Position numbers and translations under genes: made by a program
Shown: in pieces, positions 15,990 to 25,342 of the stretch
Numbering within the stretch: position 1 is the stretch's first letter
How the letters are laid out: every line of letters starts with the position of its first letter
Assembly (NCBI RefSeq): GCF_000337355.1
Contig: NZ_AOJH01000037.1
Span: forward strand, 1 to 64,000
Direction: 5' to 3'
Length of the DNA: 64,000 nt
DNA from: Halorubrum kocurii JCM 14978
GTDB lineage: Archaea > Halobacteriota > Halobacteria > Halobacteriales > Haloferacaceae
Notes under the pieces: model-generated
Seen by the model: only the letters and a program-made list of their open reading frames with translations
The model's database searches: none
Told to the model about the DNA's origin: nothing

Positions 15990-17219
15990 ATGACTGAGCC
16001 TGAAGTGCTAGCAACGACAAAAGAGCAGTTGTTTACCGGAGATGAGACCGGCTCAGGATACACAGTTGTCGATACTCAGTTCTCGACCGACCAGTGGTTG
16101 AATGATGTACCAATCCCACAGGAAGTAACCGAGACCCTAGCGCCATTCAATCACGTACGTGTGGGTTCAGGGTATCCGGATCTTGTTGGTGCCGGTTCGA
16201 TTGCGAGTAACTCGTTTCGTGGTCACCATGGAGACCTAGATTCGCCGCCTCTGGTCGTCGTTGAAGCGAAGGGATATGGATCGACCGGACAGGTAGACAC
16301 GGAGACGGGAATTGTTCAAGCTCATAACCGGCTACAGGAAGCGAATCTCGGATTTTTGGCCGCTCCTCGAAGTTCTATCTCGCCAGATACCCGAGCACTT
16401 GGTCGAGAGTTAAATGTCGGTATTCTCGGAGTCACAGAAGACCGGTCGGTAGATGTGCTTGAGAAACCGCGAGTAGTTGGCACACAGGTCGGTCGAGAGG
16501 CATCGACGATACGTTTCCAAGCCGGCCCACAGCGTGTTGCTGACCAGTCGTTTCATCTCAACCGACCGAAAAACTATCTTGGATACCCATTCTGTGTTTA
16601 TCATCCGGAGCCGACTGAGAATGTTCTCGAAGAGTACGTAGTGAGGGATTTCAGAAGTGCTAGGGATGGTGCCGCCTTCCTCGGGTTGATCGAAAAGCAA
16701 GCAGATGGTTCCGACGTTCTATCTCCTTTAGGTGAGGAAGTGCTTCGATTCGGGTTACAAAAACACGAGCAGTCATTGAACTCTGTCTTAGAAGAGTTCA
16801 AATCATGGAAAAGGGAGCGGACAAGACTGACCCAGTTAGCATCAGACTGGGCGTTAGTTGCCCGGTGGGTTGTATTCTCTTTTCCCGCAACACAGACACT
16901 CGTAAACCACATTCAGGAGCTTCAGAACAACGATCAGCCGCCGATCCTTCCTATCGTTGTAGAGCATCTGTTCGATACCTCGCCCACGTTCGCGGTCGAG
17001 TTCTTTATTCGAGATACGGAAGAGGCACGATCTGCAGTACTGACTGGTGACGGTGACTTGATCACAGCCTCGCTGTTAGAGTCACAAGTGTACCGTTCGG
17101 TGGTCGTGTACCAGTTCAAACAGATGCTGTATCATTCCGGCATCCTTGCGGAGTCCGGATCTGATTCGAGTAATCTTGAACCGGAGGAGAGCAATTGGCG
17201 ATTGGAACAGCCGATCTGA
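15990..17219 (+). CDS. PD-(D/E)XK nuclease-like protein
   Basis: 409 residues from the ATG at 15990 (ATG at 15975 and TTG at 15969 are alternatives). Motifs: G-Y-P-D-L-V-G with D64, then P-P-L-V-V-V-E-A-K-G with E92 and K94, the D...ExK core of restriction-endonuclease-like folds. The next helix, Q-A-H-N-R-L-Q-E-A, fits the helix after the ExK strand. The C-terminal half is helical and unknown. It is convergent with the TGT-ArcS fusion gene (40 bases between stops) and probably belongs to the modification island. A reasonable guess is a nuclease, or a sensor using a nuclease fold, acting on unmodified DNA. Confidence 0.65.
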   Translation: MTEPEVLATTKEQLFTGDETGSGYTVVDTQFSTDQWLNDVPIPQEVTETLAPFNHVRVGSGYPDLVGAGSIASNSFRGHHGDLDSPPLVVVEAKGYGSTGQVDTETGIVQAHNRLQEANLGFLAAPRSSISPDTRALGRELNVGILGVTEDRSVDVLEKPRVVGTQVGREASTIRFQAGPQRVADQSFHLNRPKNYLGYPFCVYHPEPTENVLEEYVVRDFRSARDGAAFLGLIEKQADGSDVLSPLGEEVLRFGLQKHEQSLNSVLEEFKSWKRERTRLTQLASDWALVARWVVFSFPATQTLVNHIQELQNNDQPPILPIVVEHLFDTSPTFAVEFFIRDTEEARSAVLTGDGDLITASLLESQVYRSVVVYQFKQMLYHSGILAESGSDSSNLEPEESNWRLEQPI

Positions 17220-17258
17220 AGTACACGAGTGTCGAAGTGGTCAATAGCGGGCGCAACG

Positions 17259-19277
17259 CTACTGGGGGGGTGTGGATGAAAGCACGTCGTCTAGGTGCTC
17301 GGACAGCTCTTCGAGATTAGTTGTTCTGAAGTGTTCGGTGAGTGCGCGCATTTTCGGCTCTTTTGGAAGGACAACGCCGTCTCCGTACTGGGCGAATGCT
17401 TGCTCTATAACCGTGCGGTAGGTTTTGCTGGTGGCATAGCCGACGATGGCGTCGAACTGTGAGCCGTATTCTTCGAGGTAGGAGACCAACCGGTCCACGA
17501 CGAGCTGTTGGCGCTGTTTCTCGGCATTGGTCAGCACGTACTCATATGATTTGATCTGCGAGAGATTCTCGTACTGTTCAGGTACGGGACCGTACATGCC
17601 GGAGACAGTCACTTTGTGAATTTGGTCGTTCCACTCAGCGGTTGCATCTGCGACGACGCGGTGTGTTCGAGAATTAGAATATGGCTTGGTTTGGCTACAG
17701 GGGATAACGAGCAGTACGCGCTCGTCGCCGACCCGGTAGTCCTTCCGGTCAAGAATGTTGAAGTCTTCCGGTGTGTGCTCAAGTGAGATCTCTTGATCAT
17801 CAACTGGGATATCCAAATCAAGCCGTTCCTGCTCTGCGTCGCTCTGATCGGCGACTAACCGATTGTAGCCGCGTTCTCGGAGTTGCTGTGCCAACTCTCG
17901 ATCTCGTACGGTTGCCCGTTTTAATGCCCGCTTGATGTTCCCGACATCGTTGCGAGCCATTTTGGCAACGTATTCAAGCAACTCACCGCCACTGTCGTTG
18001 ATCAGCTTCCGCACGTGATTCATTTCGTCTTGGTAGACACAGAAGTTGTGATAGCTCATTAGTGCGTAAAAATCGCTCTTCATATATCCGTCTCGATCAT
18101 ACGACTTACTGTCGTACATTGTACTCTGCAGCTGTTCGAAACCTATCCGCCGTAGATGCTCACATGCGGGACATTGACAGCCCCAGTCGTCGGGAATCTG
18201 ATCCGCAGTAAACTTCGACCAGTCTGCTGCCCATCGTGCGTCGGCTGTCCGGTCGACATCGACACCAAAATCACCTAAGTCGTGTGTCGAAGCGTTCGGG
18301 TTCCGAACGAGTTCCTCGTCTGAAACTCCGATCTCTCGGTTGATGAACTTCTTGAACTGTGCTGCTTGCATATAGCTTGACGAGTCAAATGAATCCGCGC
18401 CAAGAAGCGTCAGAAGTGCCGTGAACTTCCCACTAATCCCGAATAAATGAAGCCCGAGATCATCTTCCCGGTCCGCAGGAATCGCATCCTTCGCACCTTG
18501 CACGATGTCAACCAGCATTTCGACGTTCGTTCGAAGCGGGACGAGTGACCCGATTGCAAATCCCTCAAATGACTTGTCAATGTGCGTCGCACGGTCAAGG
18601 AACGTCCCGACGTACCAGTTGATCGTTTCGTAGTCGTGACCGTGAATAGCGACATATACCGCGGGTGGATCTGGCTGATCCTCCAAGAGTTCAAGACAGC
18701 GTATGGCACTGTCAATACTGTCTTCCATTCGTTGAGTCGTCTCCTCCTCGTTCAGATTCGGTGGGATCGGATAGTCTAGAGTAGCGATGATATCAGCACC
18801 ATAATCAAGCTGCAAATCGAGGATACTCTCTGGGTTCGTATAGATGGCCCAGTCATTATCATCTCCTCCCTCTGTTGGAGGGTCACCGAACGTATCGGAG
18901 TTCAAGAGTTTGAACCCACCTGAGTCTACAAATAACGGCCTAGTGAAACTCTCCGGTTGTGGGTGATATGGCTTGACTGGCTCATGGTCAGTAAAGTGAT
19001 CGTGAATTGGTTCCGAGCGCCAGTTCTCAAGCGATTCGGGAGTGATGTTGAAATCCAAGAAACTCATCGCTTGAAACATCGCGCCTTGAAACTCGGGTTC
19101 CCCAAAGAGATGATTCCGTAACCGACTCCAAATTCCGCCGGATTTCTCGTTGGGACCACCGATAAAATTGACTACAGGGAAGAATGCCGGTGTCTGAACG
19201 TCGCCGTGCGGTGTGTGGATTGTACCGCGACGTGCGTTGCCAGCATCGTCAGTCGCGTCGGTCTCAAACGATGCCAT
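17259..19277 (-). CDS. TGT-family transglycosylase fused to ArcS-like domain (DpdA-like)
   Basis: 672 residues. The N-terminal 430 form a tRNA-guanine-transglycosylase fold with the whole active site: V-D-S-G-G-F (D118), the nucleophile in S-F-D-S-S-S (D298), and the zinc site C367-x-C369-x-x-C372 with H410. The C-terminal part has V-I-P-C-S-Q-T-K-P-Y-S-N-S (524-536), the core motif of ArcS (DUF5591), which turns preQ0 in tRNA into archaeosine. Unlike tRNA-acting ArcS, it ends without a PUA domain. Together with nuclease and helicase genes this suggests 7-deazaguanine insertion into DNA, as by DpdA, and amidine formation on the same polypeptide (inference). It is the last gene of the operon 22598-17259. 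Confidence 0.8.
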   Translation of the reverse strand: MASFETDATDDAGNARRGTIHTPHGDVQTPAFFPVVNFIGGPNEKSGGIWSRLRNHLFGEPEFQGAMFQAMSFLDFNITPESLENWRSEPIHDHFTDHEPVKPYHPQPESFTRPLFVDSGGFKLLNSDTFGDPPTEGGDDNDWAIYTNPESILDLQLDYGADIIATLDYPIPPNLNEEETTQRMEDSIDSAIRCLELLEDQPDPPAVYVAIHGHDYETINWYVGTFLDRATHIDKSFEGFAIGSLVPLRTNVEMLVDIVQGAKDAIPADREDDLGLHLFGISGKFTALLTLLGADSFDSSSYMQAAQFKKFINREIGVSDEELVRNPNASTHDLGDFGVDVDRTADARWAADWSKFTADQIPDDWGCQCPACEHLRRIGFEQLQSTMYDSKSYDRDGYMKSDFYALMSYHNFCVYQDEMNHVRKLINDSGGELLEYVAKMARNDVGNIKRALKRATVRDRELAQQLRERGYNRLVADQSDAEQERLDLDIPVDDQEISLEHTPEDFNILDRKDYRVGDERVLLVIPCSQTKPYSNSRTHRVVADATAEWNDQIHKVTVSGMYGPVPEQYENLSQIKSYEYVLTNAEKQRQQLVVDRLVSYLEEYGSQFDAIVGYATSKTYRTVIEQAFAQYGDGVVLPKEPKMRALTEHFRTTNLEELSEHLDDVLSSTPPQ

Positions 19278-19350
19278 TCTCTACACGTCTTTGACGATGG
19301 GATGTGATAAGTTCGGTCGTTCCGTAGTGAGCCAGCTTCAATCGGATCCG

Positions 19351-20901
19351 CTATAGTCTGTCTTGAACCGTGACGATATGGATATTATCCCGACGACCGT
19401 TGTTATAGATCAGTCGGTCGTTTTCGAAATCAATCGAAATCTCTCCGCTATGATATCCTGAACGCTCAAGCTCGCTCAAATCGTCGCGGTCGCCGTACGA
19501 CCAACAAATGATTTTATCGACGCTCTCAAGCGGCTTATCTGCCTCAAAGTGATCCGTGAGCTGACGATGGATAGAGCTCGCATAGAGATTCGTATCCTGA
19601 CGAACTAACGCGTTGACCTCTGCACTCGGGTCGTAATCTTCAACCGAGATCTCAGGCTCAGCCCCAAAGCGGTTCGAGCGCTCCAACCCGAGAACGACTT
19701 CGGCGTCGTTCGATGGCGTGAATCGATTCCGCTCGTGAATCCGTTGTTCGCGTTTTTCGATCGATGATTGCTGAGACTCTGCGCGGCGAGTGAGTTTCGC
19801 CTTACGACGGTGAGACAAGTAGTCTTTGAACCACGGATCTGACGCAATCTTCGAAAGGTAGTGGCTGAGTTCCTCTACGATGGCCTGATACACTGGGCTA
19901 GATTTGTTTCGGATCTTTTCTCGGTTCGCGGACAACTCGAGGTCTTGGCAGTTTGCGATGAAAAAGAAGTGGAGGAACTCGTTGTCGTGCGAGATCGTGT
20001 CGTTGACCCGCTCAACCTTGATGTGGTCTTTTGCCAGCCAGACGCCGAACTGTGCCGAGTGCTTTCCGTAAGTAGGGAGCTCGTTGCGAGCGTCCTTGCC
20101 ACCCACCATCCCAACTACTTCTACGGTTGTTGTATCTCCGTTCTCAGTCTCAACGATGAGTTCCCGGGGTGGGTAGTGCTTACACATCCGAGATTCCGAG
20201 AACTGACCCTCCCCGGGCTCTCGCTGCTCGGTCGGGAACTCAAGCTTGTTGTTCATTACCAGTCGATCTCGTGTGTCATCGATTTCGTCGCCGAGGATGA
20301 CCGTTATCTCCATTTCTCGGAAATCATCTGTAAAGAAGTGGCCTGTAGATCCGGCGAGCGTCTTCCACTTCAGGTAGTGTTCTATCTTATTGTAGGTGAG
20401 TGATGTCGGCGAAAACCCATGACCGGATTTGAATCCGGTAATACGAATGTGCGTCCCGGAGTTGCCCTCTTTGACTGCCTCCTCGTTCAGCACATACTCA
20501 GGCATAGTTCGGTTATTGAGCTTTTCCCACGGTTGCTCCATCTGTGCGCGTAAGTTGAGCCCGTTCTTCGTGGTATTGACGAGGACTTCTTCGCTCTTGT
20601 AGAAAATCTTCGTTCCGTGACCTTTGTAGCCGATCGATCCGTTTTGACGGCCGCGCTTCGTGGAATTGCCGAGATCGAAGAACGACTCGAGATCTGCGTG
20701 GTCCATCCCCTCGCCGTCGTCTTCGATAACAATTTCAGATCCAATTGGTCGATCTCGAATAGTGATCTCGACTTCGGTCGCACCGGCATCATAACTGTTC
20801 GACAGCGATTCACGGATCACCTCAAGCGGATCCTCGAAGTCGCTAGCGATCTCTAAAAATTCGTTTACTTCGTTGACTTGCGGTATTTTGGTTGTTGACA
20901 T
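19351..20901 (-). CDS. GHKL (Hsp90/MutL-like) ATPase
   Basis: 516 residues. The N-terminal Bergerat fold is complete: N-box R-E-S-L-S-N-S-Y-D-A-G-A (about 29-40), G1 D-D-G-E-G-M (about 59-64), G2 region G-S-I-G-Y-K-G-H-G-T-K (about 87-97). Such folds bind ATP in a dimer clamp, as in MutL, Hsp90, topoisomerase VI B and MORC proteins. The C-terminal half has a charged helical region (R-R-K-A-K-L-T-R-R-A-E-S) and a small domain I do not know. It starts at the base next to the stop of the second TGT gene, so it is co-translated with it. GHKL ATPases also occur in DISARM-like and other defence clusters; here it may couple ATP to the modification enzymes. Confidence 0.75.
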   Translation of the reverse strand: MSTTKIPQVNEVNEFLEIASDFEDPLEVIRESLSNSYDAGATEVEITIRDRPIGSEIVIEDDGEGMDHADLESFFDLGNSTKRGRQNGSIGYKGHGTKIFYKSEEVLVNTTKNGLNLRAQMEQPWEKLNNRTMPEYVLNEEAVKEGNSGTHIRITGFKSGHGFSPTSLTYNKIEHYLKWKTLAGSTGHFFTDDFREMEITVILGDEIDDTRDRLVMNNKLEFPTEQREPGEGQFSESRMCKHYPPRELIVETENGDTTTVEVVGMVGGKDARNELPTYGKHSAQFGVWLAKDHIKVERVNDTISHDNEFLHFFFIANCQDLELSANREKIRNKSSPVYQAIVEELSHYLSKIASDPWFKDYLSHRRKAKLTRRAESQQSSIEKREQRIHERNRFTPSNDAEVVLGLERSNRFGAEPEISVEDYDPSAEVNALVRQDTNLYASSIHRQLTDHFEADKPLESVDKIICWSYGDRDDLSELERSGYHSGEISIDFENDRLIYNNGRRDNIHIVTVQDRL

Positions 20902-22140
20902 TCAGAAGTATCCTCCAAGTGATTCGTTCACAACGCGATGTGCGTGCTGTTGCATCGACTTCTCTCGTCCGAGTGACTGTTCGATATACGAAATCAACGC
21001 GTCATCTCCTGGACTTTGAATCGCGGATTGGATTCTCTTTATCTCCTCTTTTTGAATGATTAGGTTGTGCATCGCAACAGCGCCAAGCTTGTCTTTCTGA
21101 TACTCCGCATCTCCCTTCATGCGCCTCACTAACATATCATCACTACAGACCTGGCAGTCACATTCCGTAAAATCGACATCATCTACGGGCTCCGAATTGT
21201 ACAGCGACGTATCGTATTTCCCGTTAATCGCCGAGTGAATGTACGATGATGAATCGAATGTGTCTGCACCAACTGCGGCCAAGAGAGGGATCGCACTTGA
21301 CGAGATGCCGAGGATATGGAGAGGCAGCTCCTCGAATCCCCAGTCACTCAAAACCTCACGACAATCGCTGACTGCGGTGATCAGTTTACCCTTATTATCT
21401 TTGAGTGGAACGAGACTCCCCAAAGCGACCCCGTCGAATTCACGATGGACACGGTCCCGGCCGATGACTTTCTCAACTTCTGTGAGAAACGTATCGAGCA
21501 TTGAGTAATTGTACCCGTGGAGTGTCAGATATCGTGTGTCGTCTCGGCTGGTTAAGTCGAGAAACTCGTCGACGTTTTCCGCAGTCAGTCGCGCTTTCTC
21601 AACGCGAGTCGGGTAGTCATCGTCCGGGGCAATAGGATGATCGAGGTTTACAAGGACGTCTCCCCCGAGCCGTCTCTGTATCTCAACGATTGCCTTCTGA
21701 TCGACTTCGACCTCAAAATCGCTACCATCGAGTGTCCGATCCCCGAGGAATTTGAATCCACCTGAGTCAAGAAAGAGAGTGCCGTCAAAATCGAACACAT
21801 CGCGTTCCCTGATCGGGGCAGAAATGTAGTCTTCGTAACGTTCTCTCGAGATGCCGTAGTCCGTAAGCGACGCAACTGATGTCATCACACCATCGAAATA
21901 TCGGCTGTAATCACCACCGTTTACGACTTCATCTCCGTTCATGAACTCCTTGATAGTTCGGTGGATACCGCCACCATACAGACTTGCGTCTGTTCCCCCG
22001 GCATAGAAGTTAACAACTGGGAGAAGATTCGGAGTCGATAGTTTCGTGTCGCCGATCTGTAAAACTCCACTTCGAGCGTCACCCGCCTCAGCGGAGATCT
22101 CAAAGATGTCGTTTTTGAACTGCTCTGACCGAGATTCCAT
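20902..22140 (-). CDS. Second TGT-family protein (DpdA-like)
   Basis: 412 residues from the ATG at 22140, which overlaps the previous stop in TGATG. Active-site motifs are kept: F-L-D-S-G-G-F (D125), T-F-D-S-S-S (D296), zinc ligands C327-x-C329-x-x-C332 and H358. It is shorter than the first paralogue and lacks the ArcS-like part. Sequence motifs are closer to that paralogue than to tRNA enzymes (both have F-D-S-S-S-Y instead of F-D-C-V, and A-x-G-S-L-V-P-L). Two active TGT homologues in one operon may form a heterodimer or act on different sequences. Archaeosine TGT usually has extra C-terminal domains that are absent here, so a DNA substrate is likely (inference). Confidence 0.8.
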   Translation of the reverse strand: MESRSEQFKNDIFEISAEAGDARSGVLQIGDTKLSTPNLLPVVNFYAGGTDASLYGGGIHRTIKEFMNGDEVVNGGDYSRYFDGVMTSVASLTDYGISRERYEDYISAPIRERDVFDFDGTLFLDSGGFKFLGDRTLDGSDFEVEVDQKAIVEIQRRLGGDVLVNLDHPIAPDDDYPTRVEKARLTAENVDEFLDLTSRDDTRYLTLHGYNYSMLDTFLTEVEKVIGRDRVHREFDGVALGSLVPLKDNKGKLITAVSDCREVLSDWGFEELPLHILGISSSAIPLLAAVGADTFDSSSYIHSAINGKYDTSLYNSEPVDDVDFTECDCQVCSDDMLVRRMKGDAEYQKDKLGAVAMHNLIIQKEEIKRIQSAIQSPGDDALISYIEQSLGREKSMQQHAHRVVNESLGGYF

Positions 22141-22598
22141 CAAGCAGTCACCTCGCTGCTCATATCATTACGTACCACTTGTTTCAACTTCCGACCTTTT
22201 GTTCCGATCCCATCACCTTTGACATAGTTTATGTCGGCATTATTATTGTTGGAAATATCGCCAACAGCTTGAGTGTAGACAGACCCCATGTTCATGATGA
22301 CAGTCTCATAATCACCATTTGAGATACAGTGACGTAGGTCTTCTGTAACGTAATCGCGTAATTCGCTAGCCCGAGAGGGCGTCATACGACGGTCATAGTT
22401 GGTGATTTCATCGTCAGCGTGGAGTATTCCGTGCTCCGCAGAGAGTATTCGAAGTTCTATATCTGAGCGAAACGCGCCCTCTCTTATTGCTTTTTTGATA
22501 ATTCTAAAAAAATAGCCATCATACACTTCGATAGCTCGGGTAGGTTTAGTCACATCATTTTTGGTAGCCGAACAGGACTGAACGAGGAGCGTGGGCAT
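22140..22598 (-). CDS. DUF6884-like protein, ArcS-related fold
   Basis: 152 residues. V-Q-S-C-S-A-T-K near the N-terminus, a Y-D-G-Y-F-F-R segment, and I-L-S-A-E-H-G-I-L follow the pattern of DUF6884, distantly related to the ArcS core (P-C-S-x-x-K). Homologues sit in 7-deazaguanine DNA modification clusters. It is the first gene of the operon with both TGT proteins and the GHKL ATPase, with a TGATG overlap to the next. It probably modifies or handles the 7-deazaguanine base or its precursor. Confidence 0.65.
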   Translation of the reverse strand: MPTLLVQSCSATKNDVTKPTRAIEVYDGYFFRIIKKAIREGAFRSDIELRILSAEHGILHADDEITNYDRRMTPSRASELRDYVTEDLRHCISNGDYETVIMNMGSVYTQAVGDISNNNNADINYVKGDGIGTKGRKLKQVVRNDMSSEVTA

Positions 22599-22809
22599 TG
22601 CATCCGTATCGATCCCGACCAGTCAAAAGTGTGTCCCCTAGGGATAACTAAATCATCTATTTCCGTCGAAAACCCTATGTTTCAGAAATTTATTATATAC
22701 TATCGTCAATTACGTGTCACAACCTCTACCGTTATGCTTTCAAGAACTCGTGAACTATTCTACCATAATACGGAAGCGAAGGGCATGTCGCGGTAATATC
22801 AGTAACCAA

Positions 22810-25323
22810 ATGGACGCAGACAGAATCTCGAAGCAATCGAAAGGTAACGTCGACCAGTCACTACTAGAAGGGACGGGTAGTGGCGGAATACTATCTGCGG
22901 GGTATTTCAACGATAATTCGCTTATTAATCGACTTCACGACGGTGAGCGTGTGGACTATGCCCTTCAGAATCTCACTAAAGGAGTTACAGTCGGTAATGG
23001 GGACTCCGATGAGACAATAAGCCCTCATTCGAGCTATCGGACAGTCCTCCTCGTAACTGACGAGCGTCTCCTCTATGTCGTCGGTCAAGGAAGCGGTGAT
23101 GAAACGTTCTCCGTCCGGTTCGAGGATATTCGAGATGTCGAGATATCTCAGGGCGTTCTAAAAGACCGAATTATTGTCCAAACAGACGATGAGACGTACG
23201 ATATGTACACACAGAAAGGTGGGAGTTTAAACGAGGCTTCAAAACACATCTCTGAGATCTCAGCAAAGAAGGCAAAGAAATCGAATGAATCATCTGGTGA
23301 TGAGCAAGTAGAGCGAACAAACAAAGAAGTTACAGATAACGACGCAAACAAGCCTCCCAACAGATCCGAACAATCTGCTAATGTACTAAACCAGTCCGGC
23401 CGTAATAGGGATTCCAAGGGGAATTCGTCGAATTCAAACTCAAATATGTCTGTAACCGTTGAGATACTCGTTTCTAATATCGATGGAGAACCAGTCTCCG
23501 ACGCAAGGGTCAAAGTCACTGGTACAACACTCTCAGTTGACGGACGAACTTCGCAAACTGGGCGGTGTAGTATCTCTGTTTCCGAAGCCTCCGAATCGGT
23601 CAAGATGGAGGTCAACCACTCTGAGTATCAAACAATACAGGAAGAGGTAACCTTGGCTGATGGTGCCGTTATCGATATTACCCTCAAAAGTGCTGATAAT
23701 TCTGACAGTCACTCGGATGAGAAATCTCGCTCTGAGGGTACCGATTCGACTGAGACTTCAGATACAAGCAATGGATCACCGGAGCGTACAGAGCTATTGG
23801 ACGAACTCCTCGCGCTAAATGAGCGCTTCTCCCGGAAGGTAACTCGAGGGAGAATGCGAACTGACGGGAAGTACAGTCCTGAAGATTATGAGACGGCGTT
23901 CGGGTCGTGGTCGACTGCCGTGGATCAAGCGTCGTTTGATCGGACGAACGAGAGTTCATCAGCCCAACCAAATCAACAAACGTACTCGAGACAGGAAGTC
24001 GTCGATGCCCTCGTTGGCTTAATCGAGAAGGTGGACGGTCGACCTAGTACATCGGATATGAACGATTTGGGTGAAATGTCCGCCTCTCCCGTCTACCAGT
24101 ATTTCAAAAACTGGGATGCTGCCGTTGATGCTGCAAAGGAGGAACACGGTGCGGTAGAGTCAGATCACGACAGAGATCAATCTGCGGAATACGATGACGA
24201 TTCAGATACAGATTCTCCTGCGAAGGATACGGCGTCGGAACAGCCAGAAGACGGAGATTTGACGGCCGATCAGCGGGATTCGGAGGTGTCCTCTGAGGCA
24301 TTCGCCGAACTCAGCGGTTTTCGACGTGATTTGTTGGTCGTGATCAATGGATTGGAAGCACCGAAAGGACTCGAAATTAAACGGGAACTAGAGGAGTACT
24401 ACGACGGAACGATTCACCATGGTCGTCTTTATCCCAACCTGGACACGCTCGTGGAAGCAGGCTTCCTCGAGAAGTCGGCACAGGACGAACGGAGCAATCG
24501 ATACGAGCTGACGGACTTCGGTGCCAATCACATTGAAGCTCGATATCACTGGCAACAGAATCGAGTCGCCACTAACGAAAATCAAACACGCACTCCTGAA
24601 CCCGAAGATAGGACGACATCAAGGACCACTAAGGACGACACACCCAGTAAGAGAGAGCAACGAGATAATACTTACACAGAAAATATTCCTCAGGGTTCGG
24701 CCACAGAGGATGGCAAACAGGACTCTGACAGTGAGCTAACCGAAGGAGATGACTTCGAATGGGGCGTCGAAGAGTCGGACACAGTCTCGGACGACCTCGG
24801 TGAAGTACCAGAAGGACGTCTCTCTAACGTAGTTGCAGAAGTGATGAAAATTCGAGATATTTCATCTGGGAAGCGCGATTCAATCGTCGACATCAAGCTA
24901 TCGAACGGGAAGCGAATCGACTTCACGATCTGGAACAAGCACGACATTGAGATTGATTTTCAGATTGGGGATAAACTCCGGTTAAATGAGGTCAGACTCA
25001 AGCGATGGGAAACCGATCACGGATACGCTCATCAATTGAGTAGTACGAAAGACCTCACAATCGTTCCCATTGAGGGATCTGGTGTTCAGCGGCCGCTTGA
25101 GGAAGATGAAGAAGACGAGTGTGTAAGTGGTGAGTCAGAGAAAGCGCACGACATTGATCAGCTTATTGGAGTGGGAGGTGCGACGAAAGCCGACGCGGAG
25201 GCTCTCATGGAATCCGGGTATATGACGACTGCGGATCTAGAAAATGCCTCGCTCGATGACCTCCGTTCCGTCTCGGGACTTGACGACGGAACGGCTTTGC
25301 GTATCAAAGCAGAACTCGGGTAG
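22810..25323 (+). CDS. Modular DNA-binding protein: PH, beta, HNH-associated repeats, PadR, HhH
   Basis: 837 residues from ATG 22810. Domains in order: a PH-like domain (about 40-150, R-T-V-L-L-V-T-D-E-R-L-L-Y-V-V); a Ser/Asn/Glu-rich linker; a beta-sandwich of CarboxypepD_reg type (about 215-295); two homing-endonuclease-associated repeats (about 335-380 and 400-450, each ending in F-G-S-W or F-K-N-W plus A-V-D-A/Q-A); a PadR-type winged helix (about 500-570, I-H-H-G-R-L-Y-P-N-L-D-T-L-V-E-A-G-F); an acidic linker; a probable OB-fold (about 670-760); and a C-terminal helix-hairpin-helix pair. Four of these bind DNA in other proteins. It lies between the two minus-strand operons, divergent from one and convergent with the other, and could be the specificity or scaffold protein of the island. 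Confidence 0.7.
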   Translation: MDADRISKQSKGNVDQSLLEGTGSGGILSAGYFNDNSLINRLHDGERVDYALQNLTKGVTVGNGDSDETISPHSSYRTVLLVTDERLLYVVGQGSGDETFSVRFEDIRDVEISQGVLKDRIIVQTDDETYDMYTQKGGSLNEASKHISEISAKKAKKSNESSGDEQVERTNKEVTDNDANKPPNRSEQSANVLNQSGRNRDSKGNSSNSNSNMSVTVEILVSNIDGEPVSDARVKVTGTTLSVDGRTSQTGRCSISVSEASESVKMEVNHSEYQTIQEEVTLADGAVIDITLKSADNSDSHSDEKSRSEGTDSTETSDTSNGSPERTELLDELLALNERFSRKVTRGRMRTDGKYSPEDYETAFGSWSTAVDQASFDRTNESSSAQPNQQTYSRQEVVDALVGLIEKVDGRPSTSDMNDLGEMSASPVYQYFKNWDAAVDAAKEEHGAVESDHDRDQSAEYDDDSDTDSPAKDTASEQPEDGDLTADQRDSEVSSEAFAELSGFRRDLLVVINGLEAPKGLEIKRELEEYYDGTIHHGRLYPNLDTLVEAGFLEKSAQDERSNRYELTDFGANHIEARYHWQQNRVATNENQTRTPEPEDRTTSRTTKDDTPSKREQRDNTYTENIPQGSATEDGKQDSDSELTEGDDFEWGVEESDTVSDDLGEVPEGRLSNVVAEVMKIRDISSGKRDSIVDIKLSNGKRIDFTIWNKHDIEIDFQIGDKLRLNEVRLKRWETDHGYAHQLSSTKDLTIVPIEGSGVQRPLEEDEEDECVSGESEKAHDIDQLIGVGGATKADAEALMESGYMTTADLENASLDDLRSVSGLDDGTALRIKAELG

Positions 25324-25342
25324 CGGAATAGCCGCTTGATGC

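Noticed and set aside
17259-22140. The TGT genes as ordinary archaeosine tRNA enzymes
   Set aside because: There are two coupled to a GHKL ATPase and DUF6884-like protein; they lack PUA domains and lie in a restriction-like island. A tRNA role is not excluded but is less likely.
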